Positions 23,898 through 33,105 of a DNA stretch of 36,720 nt are shown here, piece after piece. The DNA comes from Candidatus Auribacterota bacterium (GTDB lineage: Bacteria; Auribacterota; Tritonobacteria; UBA1439): the NCBI GenBank assembly GCA_026392015.1, contig JAPLCW010000140.1:1-36720 (forward strand), in the 5' to 3' direction. The notes beneath the pieces were generated by a model. The model made no database searches and had not been told where the DNA came from. It saw nothing but the letters and a program-made list of their open reading frames with translations. Each line of letters opens with the position of its first letter. Positions within the stretch are counted from its first letter, which is position 1. The position numbers and the translations under genes were made by a program.

Positions 23898-24995
23898 TTA
23901 ACGAACCCAGAAATAACCCGCATGACCCCACTCTTCCTGGGCTCCGCCGGTGCAGCGGGGCGCTCTCAGCACCCCCCCTGCCTGAAGAACGATCCCAGTG
24001 CCGTAAACGCCCCCCGGCTTCGGCAGCCAGTATCGGACCTCGTAATTTTCCCACCCGGTCTCTAAGTCTGAGTACGTGGCGGCGGCGGAACATTTCCACC
24101 GGTAAGAACCGGTCTCATCGGTGGTCGGCCAATCCGAACTGATCCGATGTGTCCCATCGAAAGAGTGAAACCATGTGTACGTAAAATCTGTTATGCGATG
24201 GCTTACAGGTATGCCTGAAGTTATTACCATTTCGCTGTAGTTGGCACCTGCGTTGATTTTGTTGCTGCATATGTTGAGTGACCAATCTCCGGTTGACTGA
24301 TCTTCTCCAAAATTGGTCATTACTGTCCCATGATTAGAGAAAGTGTTCCCTGTAGTGACGGTAGACCCTCTAAATGCGGCAAGGGTCCAGCCGCCGCCGC
24401 CGGTGGTCATGTCGCAGTAGGCCTCGAAGGCATCGCTGGTATCTCCACCATTAGGGTTTATCCAGTAGACTCCGTCAACTGATGAAGAATAATCAGTTTT
24501 AATCGAATTACAGCACAACCCAGCCGTTTCTTTAGTATTTCCATCTGGAGGACTAGTCGGTGTTGATGTCGGGGTCGGGGTTATAGTTGGGGTTGGAGTT
24601 ATGGTCGGGGTTATGGTTGGGGTTGCTGTCGGTCTCGGCAGCATACTTAATGTTCCAGTCTGTACCCCCCAACTTCCCGGCACCGTACAGAAGAACTTCA
24701 CTCCTGACTCCATATTAGCAGCCGTGGCGGGGCACTGGTCAAATTGGGCCTTTAAGTCATCATAAATCTGTTTCGTCGTCTTCATCGTCGAGCCGGGCGC
24801 CGTGCCTGGCTCCTGGAAGCTTCCGGGAATGGTTACCGCCGTCCCCGAGTTTAAGTAGTCATAGATCTGTGAGAGTGAGTACATCCCGCTCCCCCCTGAT
24901 GGCGCGCCGGGGGAATCAATACTTCCCCCAACCGCCATGCCGCGCAAACCCGCCGCACATATCACGCTTAAAATCACAACTAATGTTGCTCTCAT
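23898..24995 (-). CDS. Secreted fibrinogen-like-domain protein with Pro/Thr linker
   Basis: This 365-residue exported protein has a signal peptide near 1-24. The N-terminal third carries repeated short motifs (SLSQIYDYLNSG..., KTTKQIYDDLKAQFDQC, GVKFFCTVPGSWGVQTG). A linker near 124-153 is almost only Thr, Pro, Ile and Ser (TPTITPT repeated). A fibrinogen-related domain follows from about 160: CCNSIKTDYSSSVDGVYWIN, then FEAYCDMTTGGGGWTLAAF and a GGAQEEWGHAGYFWVR end. Such domains bind sugars or acetylated groups in animals; in bacteria they are usually surface or secreted and uncharacterised. AGGAGGGAGG before the ATG is strong. Confidence 0.82.
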   Translation of the reverse strand: MRATLVVILSVICAAGLRGMAVGGSIDSPGAPSGGSGMYSLSQIYDYLNSGTAVTIPGSFQEPGTAPGSTMKTTKQIYDDLKAQFDQCPATAANMESGVKFFCTVPGSWGVQTGTLSMLPRPTATPTITPTITPTPTITPTPTSTPTSPPDGNTKETAGLCCNSIKTDYSSSVDGVYWINPNGGDTSDAFEAYCDMTTGGGGWTLAAFRGSTVTTGNTFSNHGTVMTNFGEDQSTGDWSLNICSNKINAGANYSEMVITSGIPVSHRITDFTYTWFHSFDGTHRISSDWPTTDETGSYRWKCSAAATYSDLETGWENYEVRYWLPKPGGVYGTGIVLQAGGVLRAPRCTGGAQEEWGHAGYFWVR

Positions 24996-25632
24996 TTTTC
25001 CTCCCTCCTTTAGTTTGGCTATTTCGCTTTTATATAATCCGGCCTTCCAGAAGAATTGGATAACATTGGAGATAGTGCTTAGGTCGAAGGTTGTTGTTGA
25101 TCTGGCCTAAATTGGGATAATTATCGTTGTTTAGATGCATATCCCTCCCTACCTCGGCTGCCAGCCGTCTACATTCTGGCGGCAGGATTACCCATCAGCT
25201 TGTCCTTATTATGCAATCACTTACCAACCAAGTACTTCTATGTAGCATATATCGTGCCAAAATAGCATTTTTTATGCTATGCGCGAAAATAAGATGTAGC
25301 ATACTCATATGGAATTAGTTGCGACCTGGACATAAGACGGAATAACTTGCTTGATATATTTAAAAAGATTTGTTTGTATACTTTGTTTACATCTCAGAGC
25401 GGTCAAAGTGTAAACATTGTATACAGTTCTTGTCATGCACAAATCGCAATGTCTCCCAGACAACATAATGGAAATATCCCCTACAATGGCGCAATGGCGC
25501 AATGGGGTCGGACCTGGGTATCTTTCTCAGAATGAATAAGATACGTATAAAAATAGGCTAAAAAATGATCTTATATGCGGTTTTTTGCCACTAAAAATCG
25601 CTGTCTAAGCATTCAGGGCCTAAAATAATCTG
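24996..25632. other. AT-rich spacer of 637 bp with operator-like dyads and hairpins
   Basis: It lies between the RND gene end and the fibrinogen-like gene start. It includes ATAGCAT-TTTTT-ATGCTAT at 25262-25280, two copies of ATGTAGCATA near 25234 and 25293, and the two dyads described separately. A short minus-strand frame at 25305-25502 has no recognisable content. No RNA gene was recognised. Confidence 0.6.
25375..25425. promoter_or_regulatory. Two operator-like dyads, TGTAWAC-N3-GTWTACA
   Basis: TGTATAC-TTT-GTTTACA at 25375-25391 and TGTAAAC-ATT-GTATACA at 25409-25425 are each near-perfect dyads. Together they also form an inverted pair matching at 15 of 17 positions. Their centres are 34 bp apart, near three helical turns, so two dimers could bind on one face of the DNA. 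They lie about 380-420 bp upstream of the fibrinogen-like gene start and about 210 bp past the RND stop. Confidence 0.5.
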
Positions 25633-28600
25633 TCATGGGCCCTGTTTATTTGATTGCGCAATTACCGGAGCTGCTGCTTTTCTAAACCTGCCGAACCTGA
25701 GGGCGAGGGTGGGCATCACGAGGAGATTGAGAGCGGTGGAGGTGACGAGCCCGCCGAGGATGACGATCGCCATCGGGCCCTCGATCTCGAGGCCGGGGGC
25801 GCCGCTCGCGAGCGCAATCGGCAGGAGGCCCATCCCCGTCACAAGGGCGGTCATGAGAATGGGGGTGAGCCGCTCGGAGGCGCCGCGGAGGGCGGCATCC
25901 AGCCCCCAGTCCATCCCCTCGACGGCCACGAGATGCTCGTAGTGGGAGATCATCATGATCGAGTTCCGGAGCGAGATCCCGAAGAGCGTCACGAAGCCGA
26001 CCAGCGATCCTATCGAAAGCCCGTTCTTCGAGAGCAGGAGCGCGAGCACTCCGCCCACGAAACAGAAGGGAAGGTTCGACATGACGAGGACGAGGTTTCG
26101 GAAATTGGCGAACACGATGGAGAGCAGCAGGATGATGCCGACGCACGCCATCAGCGAGTGCACGAGCAGGTCTCGCTTCGAGCTCGCCTCCGCCTCCGCC
26201 GTCCCGCCGAACTCGAGGTATGTCCCCGCCGGCATGCGGACTGAAGCGGCGATCTTCTTCTTGGCCTCCTCGACGAAGGAATGCACGTCCCTCCCCGCCA
26301 CGTTGCAGGTCACCGCTTGCACGCGCCGGGCTGCGTCGTGCTGGATCACGTAACGTCCCGCCGTCTCTTTGATATCGGCGAGCTGGTTCAGGCGCACGTA
26401 GCTTCCTGTCGGGTTGCGCAGGAGTAGATTGCCCACTTCGCGGACGTTGTTCCGGTCGCGGGGGCCGAGGATCACGGAAACCTCGAACACCCGGTTCCCA
26501 TCGTACACCTGGCCGACGCCGGCGCCCTGATACGCAGTCTGAACGGCCTCCATGACATCCACGGGAGCGAACCCCCATCGTGCGAGGTCGTCGTGCCGGA
26601 GCCGGATGGAGAGCTGGGGTGTCCCCGGCGGCGATTGCGCCTGCACGTCCGCGGCGCCCGGGATGGCGCTCAGCTCCCTCACCAGTTCCTTCGCCTTCTC
26701 ATCGAGCACGGCAAAGTCGTCCCCGAAAATATTGACCACCACGGCGGCCGTGTATCCCGAGAGGGTCTCGTCGATCCGCTCCGTCAGGAACGTGTTCACA
26801 ACGAAATTCACGCCGACAATCTTCGAGAGTGCCTCCCGCACCTCGTCCTCCGCCGATTCCGCCTCCTTGGCGCTCAGTGCCTTCAGATCGACCTCGAGTT
26901 CGCTCGAGTGAGTCCCGAAGACGTCATCCACCTCCGCCCTCCCGACGCGTTGCGCGACCGTCGCCACGCAGGGGGTGTCCAGGAGGGCGCGCGTCGCATT
27001 CTGCCCCAACGTGAGCGACTGCTCGATCGAGGTGCCGGGCGCGGCGGTCATGTGGACCAGGAAGTGCCCCTCCTTCAGCTCCGGCAGAAATTCCCCACCC
27101 AGAAAGAACAGCGCCGCGGCGCCGATGAGCGTACCGCTGCCTACCACGCCGATGATCAGCCAGTGGGAACGCTCCACCCGGAGCAGCAGACGGCGATATC
27201 TCTCCTTGCACCAATGCACCACGGGCGGCTCGTGTTTCGCCAGCTCGCGGCTCCCCAGCAGCAGGAAGCACATGACGGGGGTCACGGTGACGGCAACGAG
27301 CAGGGAGAAGAGGATTGCGACTATGTACGCGATGCCGAGCGGGGAGAACAGCCTTCCCGCCAGCCCGGACATGGTGAGCACGGGAACGAACACAAACGCG
27401 ACCGCGAACGTGGCGTATACCACCGCCCCCTGCACCTCCAGAGAGGCATCGAGTATCACGTTGAAGACCGGCCGCGGTTTTTCCCTGTGGGGATTTTCCC
27501 TGAGTCTCCTCAGGATATTTTCCACGTTGATGACCGCGTCGTCCACCACCACGCCGATGGCGATGGCGAGTCCCCCGAGCGTCATGATATTCAGGCTGAA
27601 TCCGAAATATTCGAGCACCGCCACCGAGGACATGAGGGAGAGCGGGATGGCCGTCACGGAGATCGACGAGGTGCGCAGGTTGGCTAGGAAGAGAAACAGT
27701 ACTGCCACAACGAGTATCGCGCCGAGCAGGATCGCGAATTTCAGCCGGTGCATCGCCGACTCGATGAAGTTCGCCGCCCGGAAAAGCTTCGGGTATATCG
27801 TCACGTCCTGCGCCCGGAGACCGGGGGATAGTTCCTCCAGCGCCTGCTCCACCCCTCGCGTCACGTCCAGCGTGTTCGCGCCGTACTGCACCCAGACGTT
27901 CAGAATAACCCCTTCCTTGCCCATGATGGAGGCCGCGCTTATCGGGGGTTCGGGGGCCTCGGCCACTCGCGCGACATCCCCCAGGGTGAGGTTCGTCAGG
28001 GGCCGGGAACCCCTTGCCGCAACGAGGGGGCTCCGCGCGATATCTGCGGCAGTGAGCGACTGCCCCTCGGTCTGCAGGATGACGTGCTGGTTCGGGGTGT
28101 CGATGAAGCCCGCCCCGCGCACCCCCGTCGCCAGTCGTGCGCCCGCCAGCAGATCGTCTATGCTCAGGTTGTACAACCTGAGCTGATCGAGGCGCGGCTG
28201 GATCTGATACTGTTTCACCTGGCCGCCGAACACGGCGACCTTGGCGATGCCGGGGACCGCGAGGATGCGCTGCTTGACCGTCCAGTCGGCGAGTGTCCTG
28301 AGCTCCATCAGGGAGCGCGTGTCGGAAGTGAGGCCGATCGTGAGCAGGTCTCCCGTCGAGGAGGTGAGAGGAACCATCTCCGGGGAAGGGATGCCGGAGG
28401 GCAGTTTCCCGACGAGGGTCGTCAGGCGCTCGGCGATCACCTGGCGGTTCAGGTAGATGTCGCTCTGCGGGGAGAAGTACATGGTGATCACCGAGAGCCC
28501 CTGGATCGAGTCGGAGCGCAGCGACTCGAGGCCCGGCACGCCGTTCACGGCGTTCTCTATCGGCTGGGTCACCAGGGCTTCCACCTGCTCGGGGGCGAGC

Positions 28601-28785
28601 CCCGGCGCCAGCGTCTGGACGGCGATCTGCGGCGTCGCGAACTCGGGGAAGACGTCATACTTCGCGCGCATGAGGCTGAAGGCGCAATAGCCGAGCCACA
28701 TGCAGCAGAGCGCGACGGTCACTCCCCGAAAACGCAGCGAGGAGCGCACGACGGCGTTCATGATTCCGTGCTGTTCTTTTTCCAT
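25633..28785 (-). CDS. RND-family efflux transporter (CzcA/CusA-like)
   Basis: This inner-membrane proton-driven pump has 1050 residues. The N-terminal helix is followed by YDVFPEFATPQIAVQTLAPGL, VEALVTQPIENAVNGVPGLE and LRSDSIQGLSVITMYF, the signature of the heavy-metal (HME) RND group. The proton-relay helix reads AIAIGVVVDDAVINVENI, with an acidic pair and a Glu as in CzcA. Membrane segments occur in two clusters near 340-540 and 860-1030. It would export metal or another cation with the adaptor and outer-membrane factor encoded just upstream. The exact substrate cannot be read. GGAG lies 9 bases before the ATG; the ATG is one base after the adaptor stop. Confidence 0.93.
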   Translation of the reverse strand: MEKEQHGIMNAVVRSSLRFRGVTVALCCMWLGYCAFSLMRAKYDVFPEFATPQIAVQTLAPGLAPEQVEALVTQPIENAVNGVPGLESLRSDSIQGLSVITMYFSPQSDIYLNRQVIAERLTTLVGKLPSGIPSPEMVPLTSSTGDLLTIGLTSDTRSLMELRTLADWTVKQRILAVPGIAKVAVFGGQVKQYQIQPRLDQLRLYNLSIDDLLAGARLATGVRGAGFIDTPNQHVILQTEGQSLTAADIARSPLVAARGSRPLTNLTLGDVARVAEAPEPPISAASIMGKEGVILNVWVQYGANTLDVTRGVEQALEELSPGLRAQDVTIYPKLFRAANFIESAMHRLKFAILLGAILVVAVLFLFLANLRTSSISVTAIPLSLMSSVAVLEYFGFSLNIMTLGGLAIAIGVVVDDAVINVENILRRLRENPHREKPRPVFNVILDASLEVQGAVVYATFAVAFVFVPVLTMSGLAGRLFSPLGIAYIVAILFSLLVAVTVTPVMCFLLLGSRELAKHEPPVVHWCKERYRRLLLRVERSHWLIIGVVGSGTLIGAAALFFLGGEFLPELKEGHFLVHMTAAPGTSIEQSLTLGQNATRALLDTPCVATVAQRVGRAEVDDVFGTHSSELEVDLKALSAKEAESAEDEVREALSKIVGVNFVVNTFLTERIDETLSGYTAAVVVNIFGDDFAVLDEKAKELVRELSAIPGAADVQAQSPPGTPQLSIRLRHDDLARWGFAPVDVMEAVQTAYQGAGVGQVYDGNRVFEVSVILGPRDRNNVREVGNLLLRNPTGSYVRLNQLADIKETAGRYVIQHDAARRVQAVTCNVAGRDVHSFVEEAKKKIAASVRMPAGTYLEFGGTAEAEASSKRDLLVHSLMACVGIILLLSIVFANFRNLVLVMSNLPFCFVGGVLALLLSKNGLSIGSLVGFVTLFGISLRNSIMMISHYEHLVAVEGMDWGLDAALRGASERLTPILMTALVTGMGLLPIALASGAPGLEIEGPMAIVILGGLVTSTALNLLVMPTLALRFGRFRKAAAPVIAQSNKQGP

Positions 28786-28786
28786 G

Positions 28787-29854
28787 TCACTCCGCGATTT
28801 CGATGATCTCGTACTGTGAGAGAAACTCTGCGGACAGGAGCAGCTGCGCGCCGTCCGTTATGACGATCTCTCCCGGCGTGAAACCGCCCGGCGCGAACCA
28901 TCCACCCGGGACGGGGGTTTCAGGAGAAACAGTGCGGCGCGAAAAGCGGTCCGGCTCGGTTTGTATGTAGACCCATGCCGCGCCCTCATAATAGACGATG
29001 GCCGTCTCGGGGATGATCACCCCCGCTGTCTCCGGCCCCTCCGGAACATCCACGGTCAGCATCGTGCCGGGAGCGAGCGCGGCGGCATCCGCCGGCGCGA
29101 GATAAAAATAAGCGGCGCTTCCGCGGGATGCGGCGGCGACGGGGAGCGGAAGGGGGGAGACGAGTGCCGCCGTGAGAAACGTCCCATCGGGTGCGGTCAC
29201 CCGTGCAGACACGCGGCTGGCGGGCGCGGGATTGCCGGCCGCGAGGGCGACCTGGATGAGAAGATCCTTCCGCCCGGCAAGACGGTCGAGGAGCGCCGGC
29301 TGCTCGAGAAGAGCGTGTACCAGGCCGTTCCCCCATCGCGCGCGCGCCGCGCGCTCCATTTCCCCGAGTCGCCGATCCACGCCTCGTGCACGCACCTCGT
29401 CCGCCAAGACCCGCTGCCTTGCCGCGGCGACGTCGTTTCCGCCCGCTGAAAGTCGCCCGGCGCCGGCCTCCTTTGATCTCGCATACTCTGTCCGGGAGGC
29501 ATCCCGCTTCCGGCGCGTCTCCTCCGCGGTCGCCTGCGCGGAGAGATAATCATTTCGAAGGGCGAGGAGGGGCTCGATGTCGCACACACTTCCGTAGACG
29601 CTGCGTTGTTTCCGATACGCGCCTGCGGCGAGCGGCGACGCGACAATGTCGTTTTCCCTCCTCGCGGTCTCGTCGAGCGTGATAACGCGCGCGCCGTTTT
29701 TTTCGGACACGCGCGGGGCCGTGGCGGCGCCTTCCCCGGATTCACCTCCGCTTCCCGTAGCGCCCCTCCGCCGCTCGACGCATGCCCGGATGAGGAACAA
29801 GGCGATGATCACGGCGCCCGCAACGGCGATTCCCCTTACACGCTCGCGTTTCAT
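28787..29854 (-). CDS. RND periplasmic adaptor (membrane fusion protein)
   Basis: The 355-residue adaptor has an N-terminal membrane anchor near residues 8-24, a Gly/Ser/Ala-rich region, then lipoyl and barrel domains around a short coiled coil (ALRNDYLSAQATAEETRRKRD). The beta-barrel part includes VSARVTAPDG and PETAIVYYEGAAWVYIQ. It links the RND pump to the outer-membrane factor. The coiled-coil hairpin is short, and no extra metal-binding N-terminal domain such as CusB's His/Met-rich region is visible. Its ATG is immediately next to the stop of the outer-membrane factor gene. Confidence 0.88.
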   Translation of the reverse strand: MKRERVRGIAVAGAVIIALFLIRACVERRRGATGSGGESGEGAATAPRVSEKNGARVITLDETARRENDIVASPLAAGAYRKQRSVYGSVCDIEPLLALRNDYLSAQATAEETRRKRDASRTEYARSKEAGAGRLSAGGNDVAAARQRVLADEVRARGVDRRLGEMERAARARWGNGLVHALLEQPALLDRLAGRKDLLIQVALAAGNPAPASRVSARVTAPDGTFLTAALVSPLPLPVAAASRGSAAYFYLAPADAAALAPGTMLTVDVPEGPETAGVIIPETAIVYYEGAAWVYIQTEPDRFSRRTVSPETPVPGGWFAPGGFTPGEIVITDGAQLLLSAEFLSQYEIIEIAE

Positions 29855-31300
29855 CTAACGTCCTCCCCCTCTTCTCGGATTGCGTTCCCATGCGGGAGGC
29901 GTCCACTCCCAAGGGGTGAGCGGTTCCTGAACCGCGTCTTCGATCAGAGCGGCTGTGCGCCGGACCTTGGAGAGAGCGCTCAGGCGGGAGATCGACGCCG
30001 TATTGACCAGGAGGCGGGCATCGTAGACGGCCAGACGCTTCACCTCCCCTGGCCTGGTCATTGCCTGAAGAAAGTTGAGATCCCGCTCTCGTCCCTCCCG
30101 CAGCCCCTCAGCGGCGTCCAGCTCCGCGCGGGCGGAGGAATAGGCGGCGAGGGCCCCTTCAACTTCCCCGATGATCTGCGCCTGGAGGGCGCCGCAGCGG
30201 GCCGCGGCCGCTTCGACACGGGCGCGGGCCTCGGCGACCGGGCCCTGATTCCGGTCAAAGAGAGGAAGCGGAATAGAGCCCGAGATGCCCCATTTTTCGA
30301 GGCCCTGATCGTATTCGAAACCGGGGCCGATCTGAATGTCCGGGAAACGGGCGGCGAGTTCGACCTGGAGCGCCGACCTTGCCGCGGCGTAGTCGGAGAG
30401 CGCCGCCATGAGATCCGAACGGGTCTGCAGGGCGTGCCGCCTGAGATCACGGAGAGAAAAGGAGGTCGAGGGATCGTCCGGAAAACCGAAGTCGATGGTG
30501 ATGCCTTCCATTTCGGCGGCGGGCATGGAGAGAGCGCCCGCAAGTTGGATGTGCGTATCGGAAAGCTGTTTCTCACCCTGCGCGAGCAAGAGACGCGCGT
30601 CCCCGAAGGAAATCCGCGCTATAGTCGCCTCGAGGGGTGAAAACTCGCCGCGGGAGGCTCCCTCTTCGATGTACGAGTCGTTCTCCTCCTGGAGGGCGAC
30701 CTGCCGCCGCAGCAGCGTGACCGTCTCCTCTGACTCGTGGAGGTCGATCAGGCTGTGGCGAACCCGGCTTCCCACCTGCCATGCCGTCCGCTCGATGTTC
30801 AGACGCGCCGCTTCCCTGAGATTTTCCGCCTGTGCGATGCGGTGTTTGCGTTTTCCCGGAGCCTCGATTGGGAAGAAGAGATTGGAATCGACGATGGATG
30901 AGTGCGTCCCCGGTTCCGGATTCGAGACGGACTGGTAACGGGAATCCGCGACCGGGTTCGGCCTCCGGGACGCGGTGATCACAGCCGCCCTGGCCTCCTG
31001 CCACTGAGCCCTGGCGGTGTCGAGGTCGGGGTGGTAGTAATACGCAGCCAGCGTGAGCATCGTGCGATCCCATCTGGTGGGAGGCCACGGAGAAATGTTG
31101 TAGTGAAGGCATGATTCGATAAATTCTTTGAGATGGGGGTTGTCCAGGGTGCGGGTTTCGAAATCCGAGTAGGTCAGAGATGAGGGGGAAGGGCCCCGAT
31201 CGAGCATCGAGCACCCCGCGGCCATCGCGAATATAAGGAAAGCCGCGGCAAGAGCCGCAGGTCGTATTCTTCCATTGCGCGGCGCATAGAGCATCCGCAT
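29855..31300 (-). CDS. TolC-family outer-membrane efflux lipoprotein
   Basis: The 481-residue protein is an outer-membrane factor. It has a lipoprotein signal with MAAGC and the lipidated Cys near residue 30. The mature part shows two TolC-like coiled-coil repeats: VADSRYQSVSNPEPG, then the long helix EDL-type AQAENLREAARLNIERTAWQ, LIDLHESEETVTLLRRQ, FPDIQIGPGFEYDQGLEKWG, PLPLFDRNQGPVAEARARVE. It forms the exit duct for the RND pump. ATG at 31300, four bases after the glycosyltransferase stop, is preferred over an upstream TTG at 31321 that overlaps that gene. Confidence 0.93.
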   Translation of the reverse strand: MRMLYAPRNGRIRPAALAAAFLIFAMAAGCSMLDRGPSPSSLTYSDFETRTLDNPHLKEFIESCLHYNISPWPPTRWDRTMLTLAAYYYHPDLDTARAQWQEARAAVITASRRPNPVADSRYQSVSNPEPGTHSSIVDSNLFFPIEAPGKRKHRIAQAENLREAARLNIERTAWQVGSRVRHSLIDLHESEETVTLLRRQVALQEENDSYIEEGASRGEFSPLEATIARISFGDARLLLAQGEKQLSDTHIQLAGALSMPAAEMEGITIDFGFPDDPSTSFSLRDLRRHALQTRSDLMAALSDYAAARSALQVELAARFPDIQIGPGFEYDQGLEKWGISGSIPLPLFDRNQGPVAEARARVEAAAARCGALQAQIIGEVEGALAAYSSARAELDAAEGLREGRERDLNFLQAMTRPGEVKRLAVYDARLLVNTASISRLSALSKVRRTAALIEDAVQEPLTPWEWTPPAWERNPRRGGGR

Positions 31301-31304
31301 AAGG

Positions 31305-32999
31305 TCAACGGTTGGATACAATCAGCCTGTCTCCTTTTCTCCCGAGATACCGTATGGGGGTTTTGACCGCTTTCCGGAGTCCGCCAATATCATCATCATA
31401 AATCAATGTAAAGAGGCGGTCCTGTGAATCCCAGAGCCTGTAGAATTGGACATAGTCAAGAAACCATGACGATTGATTTCCCTGCGTGCTCCCGAATTCG
31501 AGGTCGCTCGGCACATCGACGCAGACGACTCGTTTCTTTATGTAATAAGGCATATCTTGCATATAGAAACCGTAACTGCATACCTTGTCTTCCGGCCGCA
31601 TTTTTTCTTTTACTATCAGCGCAAGTTCTTTGACGGATCTTTCCTGGATTATTTTATCAAATATATATTTGGGTCCTACCACTCCCTGTGTGTACGTAAT
31701 CACACAAAGGCCAAGGAAAAGGCCGGCTGCATTGCGAGTTCGGATGGAGTAGGAAACACATAACGCCTCTATGAGCACAAGGATAGCATATATCGCTCCG
31801 CCGGTCGCGTTAAGATAGGGTGAGGATGCCAGAAAAGGATAGAGCAGGACCCCGCCGACGCCGCCCAGGAGAAGAACCAGAAGGAAACGAGCCGTTATCC
31901 CGGCCGATTTAAATGCATCATCCATGAATAGGGAAAAGGTCTTTCCTGTGAGGAGCGCCAGCGCCGGGAAGACAGGGAGGATATACGGGACAAGCTTTGA
32001 GTGTGAGAATGAAAAGAAACAGAGTATAAGAACAGCCCACACCGCAAGGAACAGGCTGGAATCTTTATCCGTATTCTTTAATCCACGAACCACACGCGAA
32101 GCGGCTGAAGGGAAAAAACATGACCATGGAAACATGCACCCGAACAGCACGGGGATAAAGAACCAGAAAGACTCGTAACGGTGATGGTGTGTGGTGAGAT
32201 AACGCTGCAGGTGCTCGTGGATAAAAAAGAACCTGGGAAAATCCGAGTTCCTGATGGAAACTAGGACAAACCAGGGTGCACTTATCAGCAGGAAAAGGGC
32301 CAGGCCTGTGAAGAGCCGCATCTCCTTTAATAGTGTCCACCGCCTCGTGAGAGATAGATAGATGATGAGTATCGCCGCGGGGAGCACGATCCCGATGAGC
32401 CCCTTCGTCAGTACCGCGAGAGCCATGCAGGCATAAAAGAGATAATAATAAAACCCCTTGTGCGGTTCGCCGTCGCGCGAGGCGAGGAGCAGGGAACCCA
32501 GGCTTGCGGTCATAAGGCAGGTGAGTACCATATCGGTGATACTGAGTCTTCCCATGATGAGGTAGCCGATGGAAGTCCCCAGAATCAAAGCGCCGAGAAA
32601 TCCTTCCCGGCGGCCGTAGATAGTGCGCCCGATGTGCCAGGTGAGCAGGATTCCCAGGAGGCCGGAAAGCGCGCTGAAGAATCGCACGGCAAATTCCGTC
32701 TGGCCGAACAGGCGGAATGAAACGGCATTCAGCCAATAGTAGAGGGGGGGCTTCTCGAAATAGGGGACGTAATTAAGATGGGGTGTGATGAAATCGTGGA
32801 GTTCATGCATCTCGCGCGGTATTTCGGCGTAGCGACCCTCATCCGGATTCAGGAGCGGATTGTGCCCCAGGGAATAAAAAAAGGAGAATCCGAACAACAG
32901 GAGCAGGACCGCGCCGTCCGCTGCACGGGGCATTTGTCGGGCGCGAACAAAAGAAAAAGCGATATTCAGGAGCGATTTTACATAATGAGCAACGCGCAT
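31305..32999 (-). CDS. GT39-family (ArnT/PMT-like) membrane glycosyltransferase
   Basis: This 564-residue polytopic protein transfers a sugar from a polyprenyl-phosphate donor to a lipid or protein. The N-terminal loop has NPDEGRYAEIPREM with the catalytic-type Asp53-Glu54 pair. KPPLYYWL is at about 83-90. At least ten hydrophobic segments follow, then a soluble C-terminal domain near 460-564. It resembles ArnT, which modifies lipid A, but the acceptor is unknown. It is the first gene after the sensor kinase, 106 bp away, and lies directly before the efflux genes. CAAGGGA before the ATG fits the start. Confidence 0.9.
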   Translation of the reverse strand: MRVAHYVKSLLNIAFSFVRARQMPRAADGAVLLLLFGFSFFYSLGHNPLLNPDEGRYAEIPREMHELHDFITPHLNYVPYFEKPPLYYWLNAVSFRLFGQTEFAVRFFSALSGLLGILLTWHIGRTIYGRREGFLGALILGTSIGYLIMGRLSITDMVLTCLMTASLGSLLLASRDGEPHKGFYYYLFYACMALAVLTKGLIGIVLPAAILIIYLSLTRRWTLLKEMRLFTGLALFLLISAPWFVLVSIRNSDFPRFFFIHEHLQRYLTTHHHRYESFWFFIPVLFGCMFPWSCFFPSAASRVVRGLKNTDKDSSLFLAVWAVLILCFFSFSHSKLVPYILPVFPALALLTGKTFSLFMDDAFKSAGITARFLLVLLLGGVGGVLLYPFLASSPYLNATGGAIYAILVLIEALCVSYSIRTRNAAGLFLGLCVITYTQGVVGPKYIFDKIIQERSVKELALIVKEKMRPEDKVCSYGFYMQDMPYYIKKRVVCVDVPSDLEFGSTQGNQSSWFLDYVQFYRLWDSQDRLFTLIYDDDIGGLRKAVKTPIRYLGRKGDRLIVSNR

Positions 33000-33041
33000 A
33001 ACCCATCCCTTGACGCAGTGGATATGACAACGTTGCCCATG

Positions 33042-33092
33042 ATAGTATGTGGGCCTTACCGGGAGCTGACCGGGAAATTATCTTTTGGTAAT
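33042..33092 (-). promoter_or_regulatory. Candidate promoter and response-regulator site upstream of the GT39 gene
   Basis: On the minus strand ATTACC-AAAA-GATAAT (33077-33092) is a dyad with one mismatch. It resembles the general form of CopR/CusR-type boxes. TACTAT at 33042-33047 is a possible -10, with the dyad centred about 50 bp upstream of the expected start and no good -35. That fits activation by the adjacent OmpR-type regulator. The link is inference. Confidence 0.4.
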
Positions 33093-33105
33093 GTGCGGAT
33101 GAAGG

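Noticed and set aside
23672..24142. Plus-strand frame of 156 codons
   Set aside because: It lies partly in a hairpin-rich spacer and partly antisense to the fibrinogen-like gene; no similarity is recognisable.
25305..25502. Minus-strand 65-codon frame over the tandem dyads
   Set aside because: No ribosome binding site or homology is apparent, and the dyads explain the structure better.
25682..27687. Several long open frames opposite or out of frame with the RND gene
   Set aside because: They have the Arg/Pro/Ser-rich composition expected from GC-rich antisense frames and lack ribosome binding sites.
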